DNA from: Diplocarpon mali
Taxonomy: Eukaryota; Ascomycota; Leotiomycetes; Helotiales; Drepanopezizaceae
Direction of reading: 5' to 3'
DNA: 42,284 bases
NCBI GenBank assembly: GCA_024741835.1
Contig: JAENRP010000361.1
Location: forward strand, 1 to 42,284
Shown: in pieces, positions 1 through 10,672 of the stretch
Layout of the letters: the number at the start of each line of letters is the position of its first letter
How positions within the stretch are numbered: the stretch's first letter is position 1
Translations under genes and position numbers: made by a program
Notes under the pieces: generated by a model
Told to the model about the DNA's origin: nothing
Databases searched by the model: none
The model's input: only the letters and a program-made list of their open reading frames with translations

Positions 1-2204
1 CAGGTCGGGCCTGCGAGTGAATTTTAAAGAAATATATATAAAGGAGGAGGGGAAAAGGGAGAGGGGCGGTGGTAAACGAATAAAAATGATAAAAAACTCC
101 TTTTCCTCCTTTAGTAATGCGACTCCTAGGCTAGGACTACAAGTCAAAAGCTCGAAGTTATTAAAGCTATTAAATCGCAATTTTAAAGAAAATTCGAAGA
201 CAATTTTAAGTAATCTTAAGCATATATACCCTAACTAACTTAAGAGGCGTCCTTGCTAAAGAAAATCCAAGCTTTATATAAAATTCGACTAATAATCTAG
301 GAATTTCTTTAATATAGCTATATACGATTATCAAGCCTTTCTAAGGTAGCAATTTGCTTATTCAACTTAAGGGAAGTTAGATTTGGGTATTTAAGGTTTG
401 CGTACTAGTTTTTACCCTCTAGAGCCTATCGATTACCAAATTAAAGGGTGCGATAAGTTTCCTAAAGAAGGCTCTCGATTAAGGTTTCTAAATATTAGAT
501 ATAGAGTTTAGAAAACTAGGCCTTGAGTTCCTTGATTTTTAAGGCAGATTTTACTCTTAGGCTAGGACCGCAAGTAAAGGGAATTACTACTGGATTTCTC
601 TTTGCCTCTTCTATAACTTCTAAAGCCTTTAAGTGTTTTTAAATTAAGCTCTTAAGGTCTTTAGTATAAGAGGGAGTAGGGGCTTTTTCCTATTCTATAG
701 CATTAATAGTTCTCTTATTAAGATCTGATTTCAAAGCAAAGGCCGAGAATTCCTTAAATAAGGCAAAAGTTATAGGGTCTTGCTTATCGATCCTAAAATT
801 CTTAATAATTTTATTACAAAGGCCAATAGGTAATTTAAGTAAGAAAAGGCGGCCTCTTTCAACTTTGCTAAGTATTTTCTAGCTAATTAAGGCGTTCAAT
901 ATATAAGTAAAAGTCCGATAGTAATTCTTAAGTTCCTTAGGAGTGCGTATAATAAGAATAAACTCCTTTAGAAAGGCTAGAGTATTGCGAATCTGCTATC
1001 TATTAAATTCCTGAAATTCAGCTTTAAGAGCCTTAATAAGTAGTTCCTAAGACTTGCGAAGCTTCCACTTAAGTAGAGATTTGATAATATCTTTACTAGT
1101 TTAGTTGCAATAGTAGGAAAGTCAATTGATTATCTTATTATATCTAATACTAAAATTATAATAAGTCTCTTTATATTATTTAAGGAAATTAGTAATATTA
1201 GCTCTAATGAAATAAGGAGTGCTAAGGGAACTAAGAAGGGGAAAATGATTAGTAATAGCTTTAAAGGCGGCTATTATTACTTTATTCGTTTTAATAGGAG
1301 GGAGGGATCTAGGTCGAATATAAGGCTTAAGGTATTTCAAAGAGTTTTCAAAATCCGAATCAATCTTAAAGTGATTAAGGCAAGCTTGAAAAGATTTGGG
1401 CAAAGGGTTAAAAGGAGGTTCAAAATTGACGTTTTTAATATTTTTAAGTATTAATATTGAAAAAGCAAGTGCAGTTGCTAAAGGTAAAGATAAAGAACTT
1501 AAGGTATGTAAAATTGCATTTTTATATTCCTACTCGCGGGCCTAGCTTAAGATTGAAAATCCGGTTTCTATAGAAAGTTTATTTATACTTCGCTAAGACT
1601 TCTTTAATAGGTATAAAGCAATAAATAAGGGTATTGCAATTACTAATAGTAAGAAAAGGTTTATTAAGTTAAAGACTAATTTCTAAGATAAAGTTTTTAA
1701 GAAAGATTTATCTTAGCTTTTAAGACAATTCCTATTAGTCCTTAGAATAAAAGGGTCTTTAGAGATAATTCTAAGGCAGTTTTTAAAGTTCTATTAAATT
1801 AAAGCGGTTGAATTATTAGATTTGAATTTCTAAAGATTTTAAGGAGATACTTCTAGTTAGAGTTTGCGCTTAATATTACTTAAGTACTCGAAACTACTGC
1901 TATTTAAGATTGCTATTATAGGGTTTGCCAAACTTTTTATATTAGGAAGCCGAAAATTCCGAAAATCTTAGAGTTAAGGAAGAAAATAGGGGTTTTCGAA
2001 GCAGAGCCGAAAAGGGAAAATCTGAGGTTATTAATAGTAGAGAGTGGCAATCGATAGTTCCAAATAATTAAGTGATTGCAAGGTCGATAATAGAGGAATG
2101 ACAACTAATAGTTATAAATAACTGAATGATTATTATCTTAAGAGGGGTTTTTTAAAAGGTTGATCTCTTATTTACGAACTAAGAGAATCAAAAGGAGAAG
2201 TCAT
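1..2204 (-). pseudogene. Decayed gag-like ORF of element G (runs off window)
   Basis: Reading the minus strand from an ATG at 2204 gives a long frame broken mainly by TAA/TAG, continuing past position 1. An uninterrupted stretch (about 1403-1176) includes the peptide KYLKPYIRPRSLPP. Further on (about 1000-750) the frame contains IRNTLAFLKEF, YRTFTYILNAL and FLLKLPIGL. This order, a helical segment followed by 'E..R..LFL..LP.GL', resembles fungal LTR-retrotransposon gag proteins, which package the element RNA. No zinc knuckle, protease or reverse transcriptase is visible, and no LTR was found. Copies of the 23-bp ACTC...GAGT palindrome lie at 122-144, 553-575 and 1532-1554, plus a truncated one at 1-18. 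The copy at 553 reads in frame as TCGPSLRV; the others are not all in that phase. The gag assignment is inferred from pattern only. Confidence 0.5.
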
Positions 2205-2521
2205 ATAAAGACGAAATCTTAAAGGAATCGTCCTTGCGTAGGTCACTAATATAAGAGGGAGTAGGAATAACACCTAAGAATAGGCCTACGTAAAGACTAA
2301 AGACAAAGAGGGAGGAAGCACTATAAGCAGGCTCTCCGAAGATAAGAACTAAGACAATTCACTAGTTGGAGGTAGAATAGGTAGTTGGCATTGCGCGCTA
2401 TCTTTAAGTATAATAGTAGTCCTATATATACCCCCTTCGACCCTTATCTGACCATGTGACCTATGTTACGAGATCCTCCACTTCCAGGTCTCTACAACAA
2501 CTGCCTTTAATACCTAGTATT
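2205..2521. other. Noncoding flank between element G and element F
   Basis: This stretch holds no credible ORF. It lies upstream of the minus-strand G ORF and directly next to the F insertion, so it may be G's 5' leader or a degraded LTR, but no repeat partner is visible in the window. The five bases before F (GTATT, 2517-2521) are F's target-site duplication; the partner at 8754-8758 reads GTATC, one transition away. Confidence 0.45.
2421..2435 (-). promoter_or_regulatory. TATA-like box upstream of the G ORF
   Basis: On the minus strand this reads GGGGGTATATATAGG, about 220 bp upstream of the G ORF start. It fits a fungal core promoter for G. In a sequence enriched in TA by RIP, a TATA-like string can arise by chance, so confidence is low. 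Confidence 0.25.
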
Positions 2522-2747
2522 TGTGACGACTGGGAGTGTAACCTCTGCTCGGCACTGGTATATGTACGAGTCATATAGCAATGCCAATAGAACGTCTTAG
2601 TAATTACTTAGAATCAATAACTATAGAGCTTAAAAGGAGTGGAGGAGCGAAGTATATATATATAAAGGAAAGCGGGTTACGCGCTAAGGCGTAGCCGAAC
2701 TAGGTACCAACTGGGGTATAACCTATATATAATGACAATCCGTTATA
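2522..2747 (-). repeat. Element F LTR (3' LTR of the minus-strand element)
   Basis: A 226-bp direct repeat of 8528-8753. It starts TGTGACGACTGGG and ends CCGTTATA, which is CCGTCACA in the better preserved copy. A TATATATATAAAGG tract sits near the centre. Confidence 0.95.
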
Positions 2748-2765
2748 TCACCTCCCCTTTCGAAA
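2748..2765 (-). other. Polypurine tract of element F
   Basis: On the minus strand the bases directly before the 3' LTR read CGAAAGGGGAGGTGA. This is the plus-strand primer expected for a gypsy element and it fixes the element's orientation. Confidence 0.7.
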
Positions 2766-2863
2766 AAAGCTCGTCCTTAAGCGTCTAACTATAGGTTTAT
2801 TATCACCTATTTTATTATAATCATCTATACTATTAGTATAGGCCTATATCCAATTAGGTAGCC

Positions 2864-5800
2864 TTATAGGTAGGCCCAGGAGGTCTGGATTTTTCAAGTG
2901 AAATTCGCAAAGCTTAAATAGCATATATATGAAATTAGAGGCTAGGTACTATTTTAAATCAATATCGCAGCCAACTTATAAGGCGCGGTATATAAGCGTA
3001 CCGGCTTACTTTTATACTATAAGCAGGCTCTTTACTTTATATTCTTATTCTCTTATAATATTAATAGCAGAAGGGGGTTTATTTACTTGACTATCTAAAG
3101 GGGTACTAGGGTCCCTTTAAAGGCGACTTAAGTAGAAGATATTATATACCTTTATAAAGTTAGGTAGCTTCAATTAGTATAAACTAAATACTTTCTCTAC
3201 TATCTCAAACGGGCTAGCTCTAGGATAGCTAAGCTTTTTAGAAGGCCTATTTATAGGGTAGGGACGCATATCTAAGTATACTTAATCGCCGACTTCGAAA
3301 GTAGTAGGGCGGCAAGAGGTATTAGTAGCGTTTCGCATACGTTCCTAGGCCTTAAGGATATAAGATTTAGCAAGGGTCTAAGCTCTATAATGTCTTATAG
3401 AGTACTTAAGGGCGTCTTATTAATTAAGTTTTTAAAAAGGGGACTCTGAATTAGGTACATTAAGCTTCTAGTCCCAATTAGTACGTAGAGCGTACTTATA
3501 TACTACCTCGAATGGCAATAAGCCACTAAGGGAGTTATAAAGGAGAGTTAGCTAGGCGAAATCCATTATAGGCAAGAATTCGCTCTAATCGTCTTAGTAG
3601 TAGCTAATAAAGGGGCAAAGGCGTTGCGTAAGGTACTAATTGTAGTTTTCGGTTTAGCCGTCGGTTTAAAGGTAGTAGGCCAAGCCGAGGGTCAGTTTTA
3701 TACTTAAAACAGAAGTAAAAGCTTTCTAAAAGCTAGAAATGAATTAAGGGCCCCGGTCTGAGGTAATTATCAAGGGGGGACTAAATTAGCAATATATATA
3801 GTATATATAGAGTTAGGCTAGCTAGCGTAAATCGGTGGCCTTTCGGTAGGGAATTGATATCGCCTGCTTATTAAATCGGTCGATAATTATAAGAACGTTA
3901 TTATAGCTATATTTATCTTTATTAAAACTTATATAGTCTATAGTTATATACTCCTAAGGTCGGCTCAGTACTAGGAAGGGTTAGAGTAGACTAGGTTTCT
4001 TATTATAAGGGACTTTGCTTTATCTGCAGGTATGGCAGTTTTCATAGTACTATAAAACGTACTAGCATAGGTTCAGCTAGTAATACTATAAGGAAAGGAG
4101 CTAATAGGTTTTACATACGCTAAGGTGCGTAGTAGCGATTTGATCATAGACCTCCTATATAAGTAGCGTATAAAGGTGATCTATATCTAGTACTACTAGC
4201 TTACCTTAATAGAGAAGCAAATCTCCTTCCATCGTCCAAGGGTTAGCCTTAATTGGTGCCGTACCGGCTGTGTTATAGAGGGCTGCCTAGCGATAAACCT
4301 AATAAGGCTTATATTATCGATTAGCGACTAGTATTTGGTTGATAATGCGAAAAGCAAAGGAGAAGGTCGAGATTTCTTCGATCGAGACTAAGTTCTTAGC
4401 TATAGTCTATTTACAAAGCTCCTCGGAGATGATACAAGGGTTAATCTAATCCTAGCGCAATAACGTTATAAGCCAGTTATTGCGTTTTATTATATTCTAA
4501 TCTTTTAATTCGTCGACGCGGCGAGTCAGGGCGTCGGCAAGGGGATTTTATAAGCTAAGGCGGTAGGTAATTATAAAGTTATATTCGGAGAGAAGCTCGG
4601 CCCAGCAGGCCTATCGAGAACTAAGGTTTTTCGTAGTTATAAAGTACTTAAGCGCTTTATAGTCCGTATATACTATGATTTAATAGGGAGCTCTAGCAAG
4701 CTTAGCTTTAAAATGGCTAAAAGATCGAATAATAGCTAGCATTTCCTTATTATATATAGCATGATTAAGCTCCGCTAGTACTATAGTTTTGCTATAATAG
4801 GCAACTAAAAGCCATTCGGACTTATATTACTGCGATAATACAAAGGCAACTATACTATTAAAGGCATTAGTTTCCAGCAAATAAGGGAGATCTTGCCTAT
4901 AATACTAAAGGATCAGTATATGTATTACAGCTTCTTGCAGCTATAGGAAGCTCTGCTTACATTTGGAAGTGAACCGGAAGGGAACGTTATTCTTATCAAG
5001 GTGCACTAAAGGGGCAGCAATAAGACTATAATCTCAAATGAAATGTTAATAAAAATTATAAAAACCAAGGAATGACTAAATACCCTTAATAGTAAAGAGG
5101 TAGGTCCAGTTCTTTACTACCGCTACCTTATTAGGGTTAACCTAAACGCCTTCAGTAGTAATTATAAAGCCAAGGTACTTAATCTCTATAATATTAAATT
5201 CGCACTTCTTTAGGTCGGCTTAAAGTCCTATATCTGATAATCGCTAAAGTACCTATAATATATATGATTTATACTTAAGTCGGTTAATAGAATAGATTAG
5301 GATATCGTTTAAGTAGGCTATATAAAAATTATTAAAGTAATTGAAAAGAACATTATTTATATACCTCTAATAGGTAGCAGGGCTATTAGTAAGGCTAAAA
5401 GGGAGCACCTTGCACTTATATACGCCATACTGAGTTCTAAAGGTTATAAGCTCCTTAGAATCGAGGTCTATTCGGATCTGGTAGAAGGCCTACCGTATAT
5501 CAAGCTTTATAAAAATCTAAGCGCTAGCTAATCGAGCTAAGGTCTTATCGATTAAGGGTAAAGGGTATCGATCTTTATAAGTGAGGTTATTAAGCATACG
5601 GTAGTTAATGCAGAATCGTAAGGAGCTATCGGCCTTTTTTATAAATAGTACTAGCGTAGCGTAGGGGGCAGAGGAGGCCTCGATAAATCCTTTATTAAGA
5701 TTATTGATAAGGTACGCCTTTACTATTTCTAGCTTAAGTATAGACATCTTATATAAGGGGGAGTATTAAAGGGCCTTTTAAGCACCTTCAGCTATAAGCT

Positions 5801-6914
5801 CGATTTTATAATCATAGGGTCGATAGGGCGGCAGCGCATTAGAAGCGGCTTTCGAGAATATATATTAATACTCCTTATAAGCGGCTGGAATCGGTTTTTC
5901 GACTGGTTTAAAGGGGGCAGTTAGAGTGGCTACTAATACCTTTCTATTTCAAAAGCGGTTTAAAAGGGCGTCGGTTTCTTACTATTAGGTCTGACTTTCT
6001 TAATTATCTTAAATCAATCGATCAATTTTATAAAACGAGGTGCTAAAGAGCTCTGCACCTTGCTAATTCCTAGCTATTATATAAAAAGTATAAGCTGAAA
6101 TTGCGTATATATTTAAAGAAGAAAGGGGAATTTTATACTTTGCTATCTATTTATAAGTGCATTTTAAGGCCGAAATAAGGGAGGGAGCCGAGTTAGGCTT
6201 AATCGCATTAAGCTCTCGCTTTATAATTAATATATTATAGGAGTAGTCCTTAAAAAAGGTATTACCCTTAACTTAGGGAGGAGTCAGGGTAGAATCGGAG
6301 GTAAAAGAGTATTTAATTAAAATAGGAGGTAATATAAGAGGAAGGAGCTAAGAAAGGACTTCTTAGCGCCGAGCCTTATACTTAGAGAGGGAGCGTTCTA
6401 GTACTGCGTTGCATTGAATAGTATCTTACTAGTAATATCAATCCAAATTGCATAGCTTAGTATTAGTAATTTCGATATTTTTAATAAAAGTAATAGTAGG
6501 CAAGTAAGAATCGGGCTAGATAAGCTTACAAAAAGCATAATTAATAGAAACTTTATACTCCTTAAGCCAGGCTTATCCTAAAATCACTTTATAGTTGCCA
6601 AGGTTAGTAATAAGAAAGGGAGTAAAAGATTGAATTCACTAGTTAATATAAAGATTAAGCAGTATATAATAAGTAATAGTATTACCCTAAGAGCCGTTAT
6701 ATCCCTTAATCGGAAAGGGTATAAGGAGTATTCGAATCAAAGGTTTAAGGAAAAAAGATAAAGATTTAAATAACGCTAAATCAATTAAAGTATACCTATT
6801 AGCGCCTATATCGATTAATGCCGATACCTTATAAGAAATACCATTCTTTAAGAGTAGGATCTGTTTTATTATCGAATTACTACTAAGGAGGTTTCTTAAG
6901 TCAAAGTACCGCAT
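2864..6914 (-). pseudogene. pol: Element F pol: protease, RT, RNase H, integrase, chromodomain
   Basis: The protease begins around 6914 and contains ALIDIGANRYTLID; the catalytic Asp is kept and DTG has become DIG. Reverse transcriptase is clearest at 5747-5517 (FIEASSAPYATLVLFIKKAD, then KDRYPLPLIDKTLARL). Its active site lies at 5315-5304 and reads YLND instead of YxDD, an Asp-to-Asn change consistent with RIP. RNase H follows to about 4480, then integrase. The integrase C-terminal part at about 3280-3100 shows VYLDMRPYPINRPSKKLSYP. A chromodomain-like tail near 2940-2870 ends in CEFHLKNPDLLGL, the 'REFH..NP' ending of fungal chromoviruses. Many TAA/TAG stops interrupt the frame. Relative to gag the protease is in another frame, so there is either a programmed shift or an indel. 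Confidence 0.88.
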
Positions 6915-6915
6915 A

Positions 6916-8389
6916 TCTTAAAGAACGCTTAAGAAGGAGGCTTTACTTAGGCAAGGGCGTTTTCCCTTAGAGTCAGAGGGGAAAGGGGAGCGCTACTATT
7001 ATCTTATTCGGCCTTAGGGTCCTCTTCTTTACTACCTTCCTAATCTTGGTTATTATTATACTTTAGCTTATTAATACAAGAGCTATAATACCTAAGGGTA
7101 ATAGAAAGGGATTTCGGCCGCTTATTAAACTGATTTTTTCAATTAGCTAAAGGAGGGGGAGCGCTAGGAGTATCGGTCCAATATAGAAGAAAAGAGGGGG
7201 TTCCGGACTTAGCGAAACCGGGGCCAGGGGTACTATACTAAGGTCGATTTAAATAGGATTCGGATCGACTTTTAAATAAGGAATTTGATTTATTAGCGTC
7301 TTCTTATTAGGCATTTTTATTAGAATTAGCTTTAGCTTTAATACCTAATCTCTTTCTATATCGTATCTAACTATATAGCGTCCTCTTAGCGCGCTATCTA
7401 GCGTCTTCTTATTAAATGGCAGTAACCCACTTATCTAATATCCTAGTCTTATGCCACTTCTATATAAGAGGAGTATAGAGGCGTTTTAGGATCGCCTCCC
7501 TAAGGGCGCTACGAAGTCGACTATTATTATTAATCTTTGCTATAGCGGCCAATCGGGAGAACTTAAGGTAGAACTCCTAAAATGACTCATTAGCCTTTAT
7601 ATAAAGGGCAGTAAACTCGATCTCAGCTTCTTTGCATTCCGCTAGGTTAGCTAAAAACTTAGCAAGTTGACTTACTAAGGTTTCAACAGTGATATAGGCG
7701 TCTTTATTAAGTACCTAAGGGGTTAGCTAGTCCCTAGCTATACCTTTAGTCTAATCTAAAACGTAGTTAAGCTAGGCCTATTCCTTATAAAAGTAGGGGT
7801 GGTAAAGCTCTAAATTATTAAGTACGCAAGCCTCCTAGTATTTAGCGCAATAATTATAGCTATTAAACAGTTTCTAAATAAGGTTTAGTATATTATAAAT
7901 ACAAAGGAGGCTTAGCTGCTAAGCTAAAGGTAAACTAGTAGTATATCAGTTAAAAGAAGCAGAAGAAGGATCGTCTTAATTATCGCATCGCTTACTACGC
8001 ATAGCAAAAGAAATAGAAGGAAGTAAGTCGAAGTCTATAAAGCGCTAAGGGCGCGTAGGTGAACTAGAGGGGTATCGTTCTAGTGCTAGGGTTTTCTCAA
8101 TTGACTTAAGGATACCTTTAAAGGCGTTTCGAAGGTTATCTAGATCTCTTTCCCAATCGATCAATTATTAGTATATAGAACTTAGCTTATAGCTATGCCT
8201 ATCGCACTTATCTGCTATAGACGTAAGGCGTGCCTATAAGGAGTCTAATTCAGCTTATAATATAGTAACTTCAAGGCCGTTATTATTAGCTAAGAGGGAG
8301 TTGGTAGGAAAGGTACTAAGGGTGATACTAGCACCTCTTTAAGGGGGAGAGCAAGGGGTCTTTAAGGACCTAGTGATAAGGGGAGCCAT
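6916..8389 (-). pseudogene. gag: Element F gag
   Basis: An ATG at 8389 opens a frame starting MAPLITRSLKTP that can be followed to about 6900 with stops of the RIP type. It contains a central helical gag-like region (AECKEAEIEFTALYIKANES, then EFYLKFSRLAAIAKI) and a basic, proline-rich C-terminal part (YSTPGPGFAKSGTPSF). A zinc knuckle is expected near 7100-7050; only a degraded cysteine-poor remnant is visible there. Gag would form the virus-like particle. The start was chosen because it is the first ATG after the 5' LTR and leader and gives the longest coherent frame. Confidence 0.75.
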
Positions 8390-8527
8390 TCTTTAAGCTT
8401 ATAGCAAGAGCTTAGTATAGGCCTTCTAGTATATTATCGTACTTATTAGGGTTTCGGTCGACTACTAAGGATAAACTGAATAGATATTATAATGCTATCT
8501 CTAGCGAAGCAAAAGAGTTATTAATAA

Positions 8528-8753
8528 TATAATAACTAAGAGTATAACCTTTGCTCAGCACTAGTATAGATACAAGTCATATAGCAATACTAATAGAACG
8601 TCTTAGTAATGACTTAGAATCAATAACTACAGAGCTTAAAAGGAGTGGAGGAGCGAAGTATATATATATAAAGGAAAGCGGGTCACGCGCCAAGGCGTAG
8701 CCGAACCGGGTACCAACCGGGGTACAACCCATATATAGTGACAATCCGTCACA
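8528..8753 (-). repeat. Element F LTR (5' LTR of the minus-strand element)
   Basis: A 226-bp partner of 2522-2747, less mutated at its right end (GACAATCCGTCACA) and more mutated at its left end (TATAATAACTAAGAG). The central TATATATATA is shared with the other copy. Confidence 0.95.
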
Positions 8754-8886
8754 GTATCTGCTATAATAGATCACTTTATTTTAATAAAAAAAAGATAAAG
8801 ATAATAAGGATATAAATATAAATATAGACTTTACTTAATTTATACTATATAAAGTGAAAAGGAGAGTAAAAGCCGCAGATCTTAGG

Positions 8887-10310
8887 ATAGCTATGACTTT
8901 TAAGGAAACTTAGCTTTTTAGTTTCTTACTTAATAGCCTCCCTCTTAAGTTTGCTATTATAAAATAATCTCTTCTTATCTAAACCAACCTTAAGATCTAT
9001 AAGAAGATCGACCTCCTTCGAACTATTAAATAAGACCTTAAAGGACGCTTTAAATCGGCAAATGCTGCGTTATAAGGTAATAATAAGCCTAAGAAAAGGA
9101 AGAAGCGCAGGATAAGCCCTTAAGCTTATTAAAGATGCTACTTCTATAATAGTACTTATAATATTACTAATTATAAAGTTAAAAGGCAATTAATCGATAT
9201 AGTTGCTAGCTTTAATATTAAGAAGTAATTAAAGTAAAAGTTAAAAAGCAAACTGCCCTTATTTTACTAAAGGCTATAATTATTAAGGAAAGGTAAAGGA
9301 AAACGCTATTTAATTAAAACTTTAGTAGATACCTTTAATAATAATAATAGATTATCTAAACCTAAATCCACTTTTAATAACTTAAACGATAATTATAATA
9401 AAGATACTTACATTTTAAAAGCCGATCTTCGTAAGATCCTTAAATCTGATTAGTATAGTAATACTAGTTATATAATATATATAATTGATAAATCCTATTT
9501 ATTTAAAGGCCTGCTTACTAAAATAAAAAGGCGCTTTATTAAAGTTAATAATAGAAGGTTATATATAAATTTAATAGGTATAATAGAGATAAATATTACT
9601 AGCATTTCTTTTCTTTTATAAAATGTTCTCCTTATACTTAGCTTAAGTATTAATCTTTTATTTAGCTATAAGATTTTTATAAAGTTAAATATATAAGAGT
9701 TTTTAATAATTAATTTATATAGTTTATAAATAATAATTATAAAGTGATCTTTAAGGTTAAAATTAAAGATAGACTTTATATTATCTTAAAGGTAATATTA
9801 TAAAAATTGACTTTTAGACTAGACCTATAAGTGGATTCTTTTAAAGAAAGTGCACTCTTTACCTTAATATAATTAAGTAAGGATAAGGAGAATAGATAGA
9901 CTCTTAAGCTAGGATTATAAATGAAATTTGTAAAAATGATTCTTAAGCTAAGACTTTAGGTAGATTATAAGGTATCCTTAAAGATGACTCCTAAGCTAGG
10001 ACTATAAGTGAATTTAGTAGAAATGACTCCTAGGCTAGGCCTATAAGTGAATTCTATAGATTTACTAATAACGACTCTTAGGCTAAGATCGCAAGTGAAA
10101 TTTGCAAAAATGACTCTTAAGCTAGGACTATAAGTAAACTTCGCAGATTCGTCAGAAACGACTCTTAAGCTAGGACTATAAGTGGATCTTGCTATTTTTA
10201 AGAAATCAACTTTTAAGCTAAGACTATAAGTAGATCTTGCGGTTTTACTAAAAACGACTCTTAAGCCAGGCTTGCAATTGGAAAACGGCAAAATCTTAAA
10301 CTGCTATTAC
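8887..10310 (+). pseudogene. E1 gag C terminus, zinc knuckle, protease and repeat linker
   Basis: A degraded zinc knuckle starts at 9136 (CYFYNSTYNITNY). It fits CX2CX3HX4C if the Tyr residues replace Cys and His by TG-to-TA and CA-to-TA change. A copia protease region follows at about 9470-9720, with DKSYLFKGLLTKIKRRFIKV and then NLIGIIEINITSISFLL. Directly after the protease, in the linker that precedes the GAG_pre-integrase domain of copia polyproteins, comes the ten-unit array at 9810-10279. The reading frame leaves the array as TTLKPGLQLENGK and runs into the ATTAC target site where A inserted. Upstream of 8887 the sequence is AT-rich with no visible coding. Confidence 0.7.
9810..10279 (+). 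repeat. Ten-unit array of the ACTC...GAGT palindrome inside E1 pol
   Basis: Units of 23 bp start at 9810, 9900, 9939, 9987, 10026, 10074, 10113, 10161, 10209 and 10257. Spacings are 90, 39, 48, 39, 48, 39, 48, 48 and 48, all multiples of three, so the polyprotein frame is kept. A typical unit is ACTCTTAAGCTAGG followed by ACTATAAGT. In the sense frame units read roughly T-L-K/R-L-x-x-R/Q-V. The opposite strand is also open (10291-9965). The array is present in mirror image in E2, so it predates the duplication of the family. Confidence 0.9.
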
Positions 10311-10568
10311 TATCACGGTCGTATCAAGGAACTGTCAAAGCACCTGCGACTAATATAGTAGATGCGACATCTCATAGTTATACCTTTCCTTTAACAAGCA
10401 GAATATAAGTAGTTGGTAGAAATCGACCTTTCTAGGTCTTAGGCTAAGGAGGCATATTAAAGGAGAGGTTTACTACTTTATATATACTCCTTAGCTTTGA
10501 ATTCTATACGATTTAGCAGCCTTGATCTTAGTAACTTTATCGACTTATGCCTTGCTTCCGCTATTATA
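10311..10568 (+). repeat. Element A 5' LTR
   Basis: Starts TATCACGGTCG (ancestrally TG...) and ends CCGCTATTATA, matching CCGCCGTCACA of the 3' LTR. It contains CTTTATATATACTCC near 10478. The 3' LTR has TTTGTATACACTCC there, so the TATA-like string in this copy was probably made by TG-to-TA and CA-to-TA changes. Confidence 0.95.
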
Positions 10569-10672
10569 TAATTCAAAGCTTATACCCCCTTTAGCCTTAT
10601 AAGGCGATATAATATACTTAGCAAAGGACTAGTACCCCTTTGGAGACCCTTTTTCCAACCGACTCTTATAAT

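Larger units (their letters stand above)
2522..8753 (-). mobile_element. Element F: Ty3/gypsy chromovirus, complete but RIP-decayed
   Basis: The element is 6232 bp, bounded by two 226-bp LTRs that begin TGTGACG (TATAATA in the mutated right copy) and end CGTCACA. It is flanked by GTATT on the left and GTATC on the right. Coding order on the minus strand is gag, protease, reverse transcriptase, RNase H, integrase and a chromodomain-like C terminus, the order of Ty3/gypsy chromoviruses. A polypurine tract lies next to the 3' LTR at 2748-2765. The LTRs differ by transitions where compared, for example TGTGACGACTGGG on the left against TATAATAACTAAG on the right. That pattern is expected from RIP, not from random drift. 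The element cannot be active. Confidence 0.93.
8759..10310 (+). mobile_element. Element E1 (Ty1/copia family E), part 1 of 2
   Basis: This segment and 36501-38232 form one copia element split by insertion of element A. The break is exact: ATTAC precedes A (10306-10310) and follows it (36496-36500), and the uninterrupted copy E2 shows the same sequence continuous near 41725-41740. Part 1 carries the end of gag, a zinc knuckle, the protease and the tandem array. The 5' LTR and gag N terminus are missing; sequence left of 8759 belongs to element F. From 9760 onward it matches the reverse complement of E2, and over both parts the two copies have equal length (2283 bp). Confidence 0.85.

Noticed and set aside
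17..238. 73-codon plus-strand ORF at the left edge
   Set aside because: It is antisense to the G gag-like frame and contains a palindrome copy; no independent support.
9810..10279. The regularly spaced repeats as a CRISPR array
   Set aside because: The setting is eukaryotic. Spacers are homologous within the array and identical in order in E2, units are palindromic and translated, and no cas genes are present.
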